From assembly GCA_049999805.1 (NCBI GenBank), contig JBNGIO010006333.1, positions 277,675-321,354 on the forward strand: 43,680 nt of DNA, read 5' to 3'. Under the pieces are notes generated by a model that worked only from the letters and a program-made list of their open reading frames with translations, did no database searches and was not told the DNA's origin. Shown here piece after piece: positions 42,641 through 43,680 of this stretch. Source of the DNA: Folioceros fuciformis. Its lineage: Eukaryota; Anthocerotophyta; Anthocerotopsida; Anthocerotales. How positions within the stretch are numbered: position 1 is the stretch's first letter; each line of letters begins with the position of its first letter. The translations under genes were made by a program, and so were the position numbers.

Positions 42641-43680
42641 TACTATGCTTCTTTATTTAAAATACAAATTCTTTTAAATTATTTATTCTTCTTTTTTAAT
42701 CATATTTTTGTATTTGGGAACAACGCCATGTAGACAAGATCGCATTTCAAGGAATCCGGTCCATGTCGCACGTTGCATGGTCGCGCGATGCAAGAACCAA
42801 CATAAATGCACTTAACTCCATTTCAAACATTTTGTACCATACCTCAAGAGTTGGTTGTTTGAGTAGAAGAGTCTAATAAGCAATGATATACAAACTTCCT
42901 AAGAGGCCAGTACCCGAATATCAACTTGTCCGTAAGGTATAGATTTTGTCTATTATGCACGGAATTAGAAGCGAATGGAGGAGGAAAAATAGATATTGGG
43001 TAATGTTAATATGGATTCAATTTGTCCGAGTTCAGGGTAGCTATTTCCAATGAAAAGCCAAACTATCAACTTATTCAATGATGTGTACTAGAGATGAAGG
43101 CATTCTAGTGAAACAACTATACACATTGTTGTTTGTGCAGACTTTGCCTAGGGGCTTGCAACGACACCAATATGATAGGTAGTTCACAAATGCAAAGTTG
43201 GACGACATGTGTTAAGCGGGTTTAATGACTGCACCAGCAATAGCATATATGAACCCCATATGCATCTTGCCAAAAAGAAACTATCCAAACCTTGATATGG
43301 GAGAATGACAAACATGTCACCCAATGTAGTTGCAATTAAAACACTGAAGTATATTGCGATGTCAAACAACGGAGTATATAACGATTGACATTTTTTTATC
43401 AGGGTTCCTTTCTTTCAATCCTTTATCTTGGGGGTAAGAGGCCAATCTTCTTACTGGTTTCTCTGAATCAAGCTAAGGACTTTTTACTCTTAGATGTTCA
43501 GAGCTTTATGTCTCTTTTCTCCTCCTTTGCTATGGAAGGGATGTGTGTCCTTCAGGCCTCTCTTAGGAAAGAAGTATTCACAAGCGTAGAGAGCACTTCT
43601 TAGAACTCATTCATTCCCAAGCCCTCTTTTGTTTGCATTCATTCATGCTTAAAGAAGAGAGTAGGATCTTGGCGTCTAGC
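42641..43680. other. AT-rich region, no gene identified
   Basis: AT-rich, dense in stops, with no recognisable gene. A minus-strand frame at 43369-43184 ('VILPYQGLDSFFLARCIWGS') vaguely recalls a copia-type polyprotein but is too weak to call. Confidence 0.4.

Noticed and set aside
43184-43369. Copia-type polyprotein fragment
   Set aside because: Only a short vague resemblance in one frame,  not enough to separate from chance in AT-rich DNA.
1-43680. tRNA or rRNA genes
   Set aside because: I looked for cloverleaf-like and rRNA-like stretches by eye and found none; a covariance-model scan would be needed to exclude a tRNA.

Overview
The window is nuclear DNA from a plant, most likely a non-seed land plant (bryophyte, hornwort or lycophyte grade). 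The evidence is two intron-poor PLS-class pentatricopeptide (PPR) editing-factor genes plus a decayed third copy, plant-type gene families (ATL RING-H2 ligase, ALIS/CDC50 subunit, GDSL lipase, purple acid phosphatase, NPH3-less BTB protein), GT-AG introns that are mostly about 50-250 bp, and about one gene per 3-4 kb. I cannot name the species. Two runs of exactly 100 N (5906-6005, 37745-37844) are scaffold gaps.

Layout, left to right. 94-2619 (+) is a PLS/E+ PPR gene with recent internal triplet duplications. 4574-6603 (+) is a predicted plastid membrane protein of unknown family, interrupted by a gap and by two apparent one-base losses. 8065-10524 (-) is a ten-exon DUF72 (YecE-like TIM-barrel) protein whose tail carries a basic cluster and two PCNA-binding (PIP) like motifs. 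12350-13080 is the decayed 3' end of a LINE, followed by an AT-rich gene-free island to 14.2 kb. 14199-15837 (-) is a secreted GDSL lipase. 16376-17706 (-) is a broken DUF3455 gene.

18614-20605 (-) is a BTB/POZ protein, 21457-23664 (-) a second PLS/E+ PPR, 24337-26272 (-) an SNM1/Apollo-type nuclease, divergent from 27439-29802 (+), a purple acid phosphatase with one GC-AG intron. 30641-31977 (+) is an intact secreted two-repeat DUF3455 protein, the sister of the broken one. 32314-33884 (-) encodes translin-associated factor X (TRAX). 34107-35340 (-) is a PPR pseudogene related to the first PPR gene. 35662-37421 (+) encodes the 20S proteasome alpha-2 subunit, 37932-39011 (+) an ALIS/CDC50 flippase subunit, and 40335-41441 (-) an ATL-type RING-H2 ubiquitin ligase whose 3' end is duplicated in tandem just downstream.

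The genes are independent eukaryotic units and do not form an operon or a single pathway. Themes that recur are organelle RNA editing (PPR genes), nucleic-acid metabolism (DUF72-PIP, SNM1/Apollo, TRAX), secreted proteins (GDSL, phosphatase, DUF3455) and local duplication followed by decay (DUF3455 pair, PPR1/pseudo-PPR, ATL 3' end). Exon models were built by hand from splice signals, reading phase and remembered family motifs. None was checked by alignment or RNA evidence.
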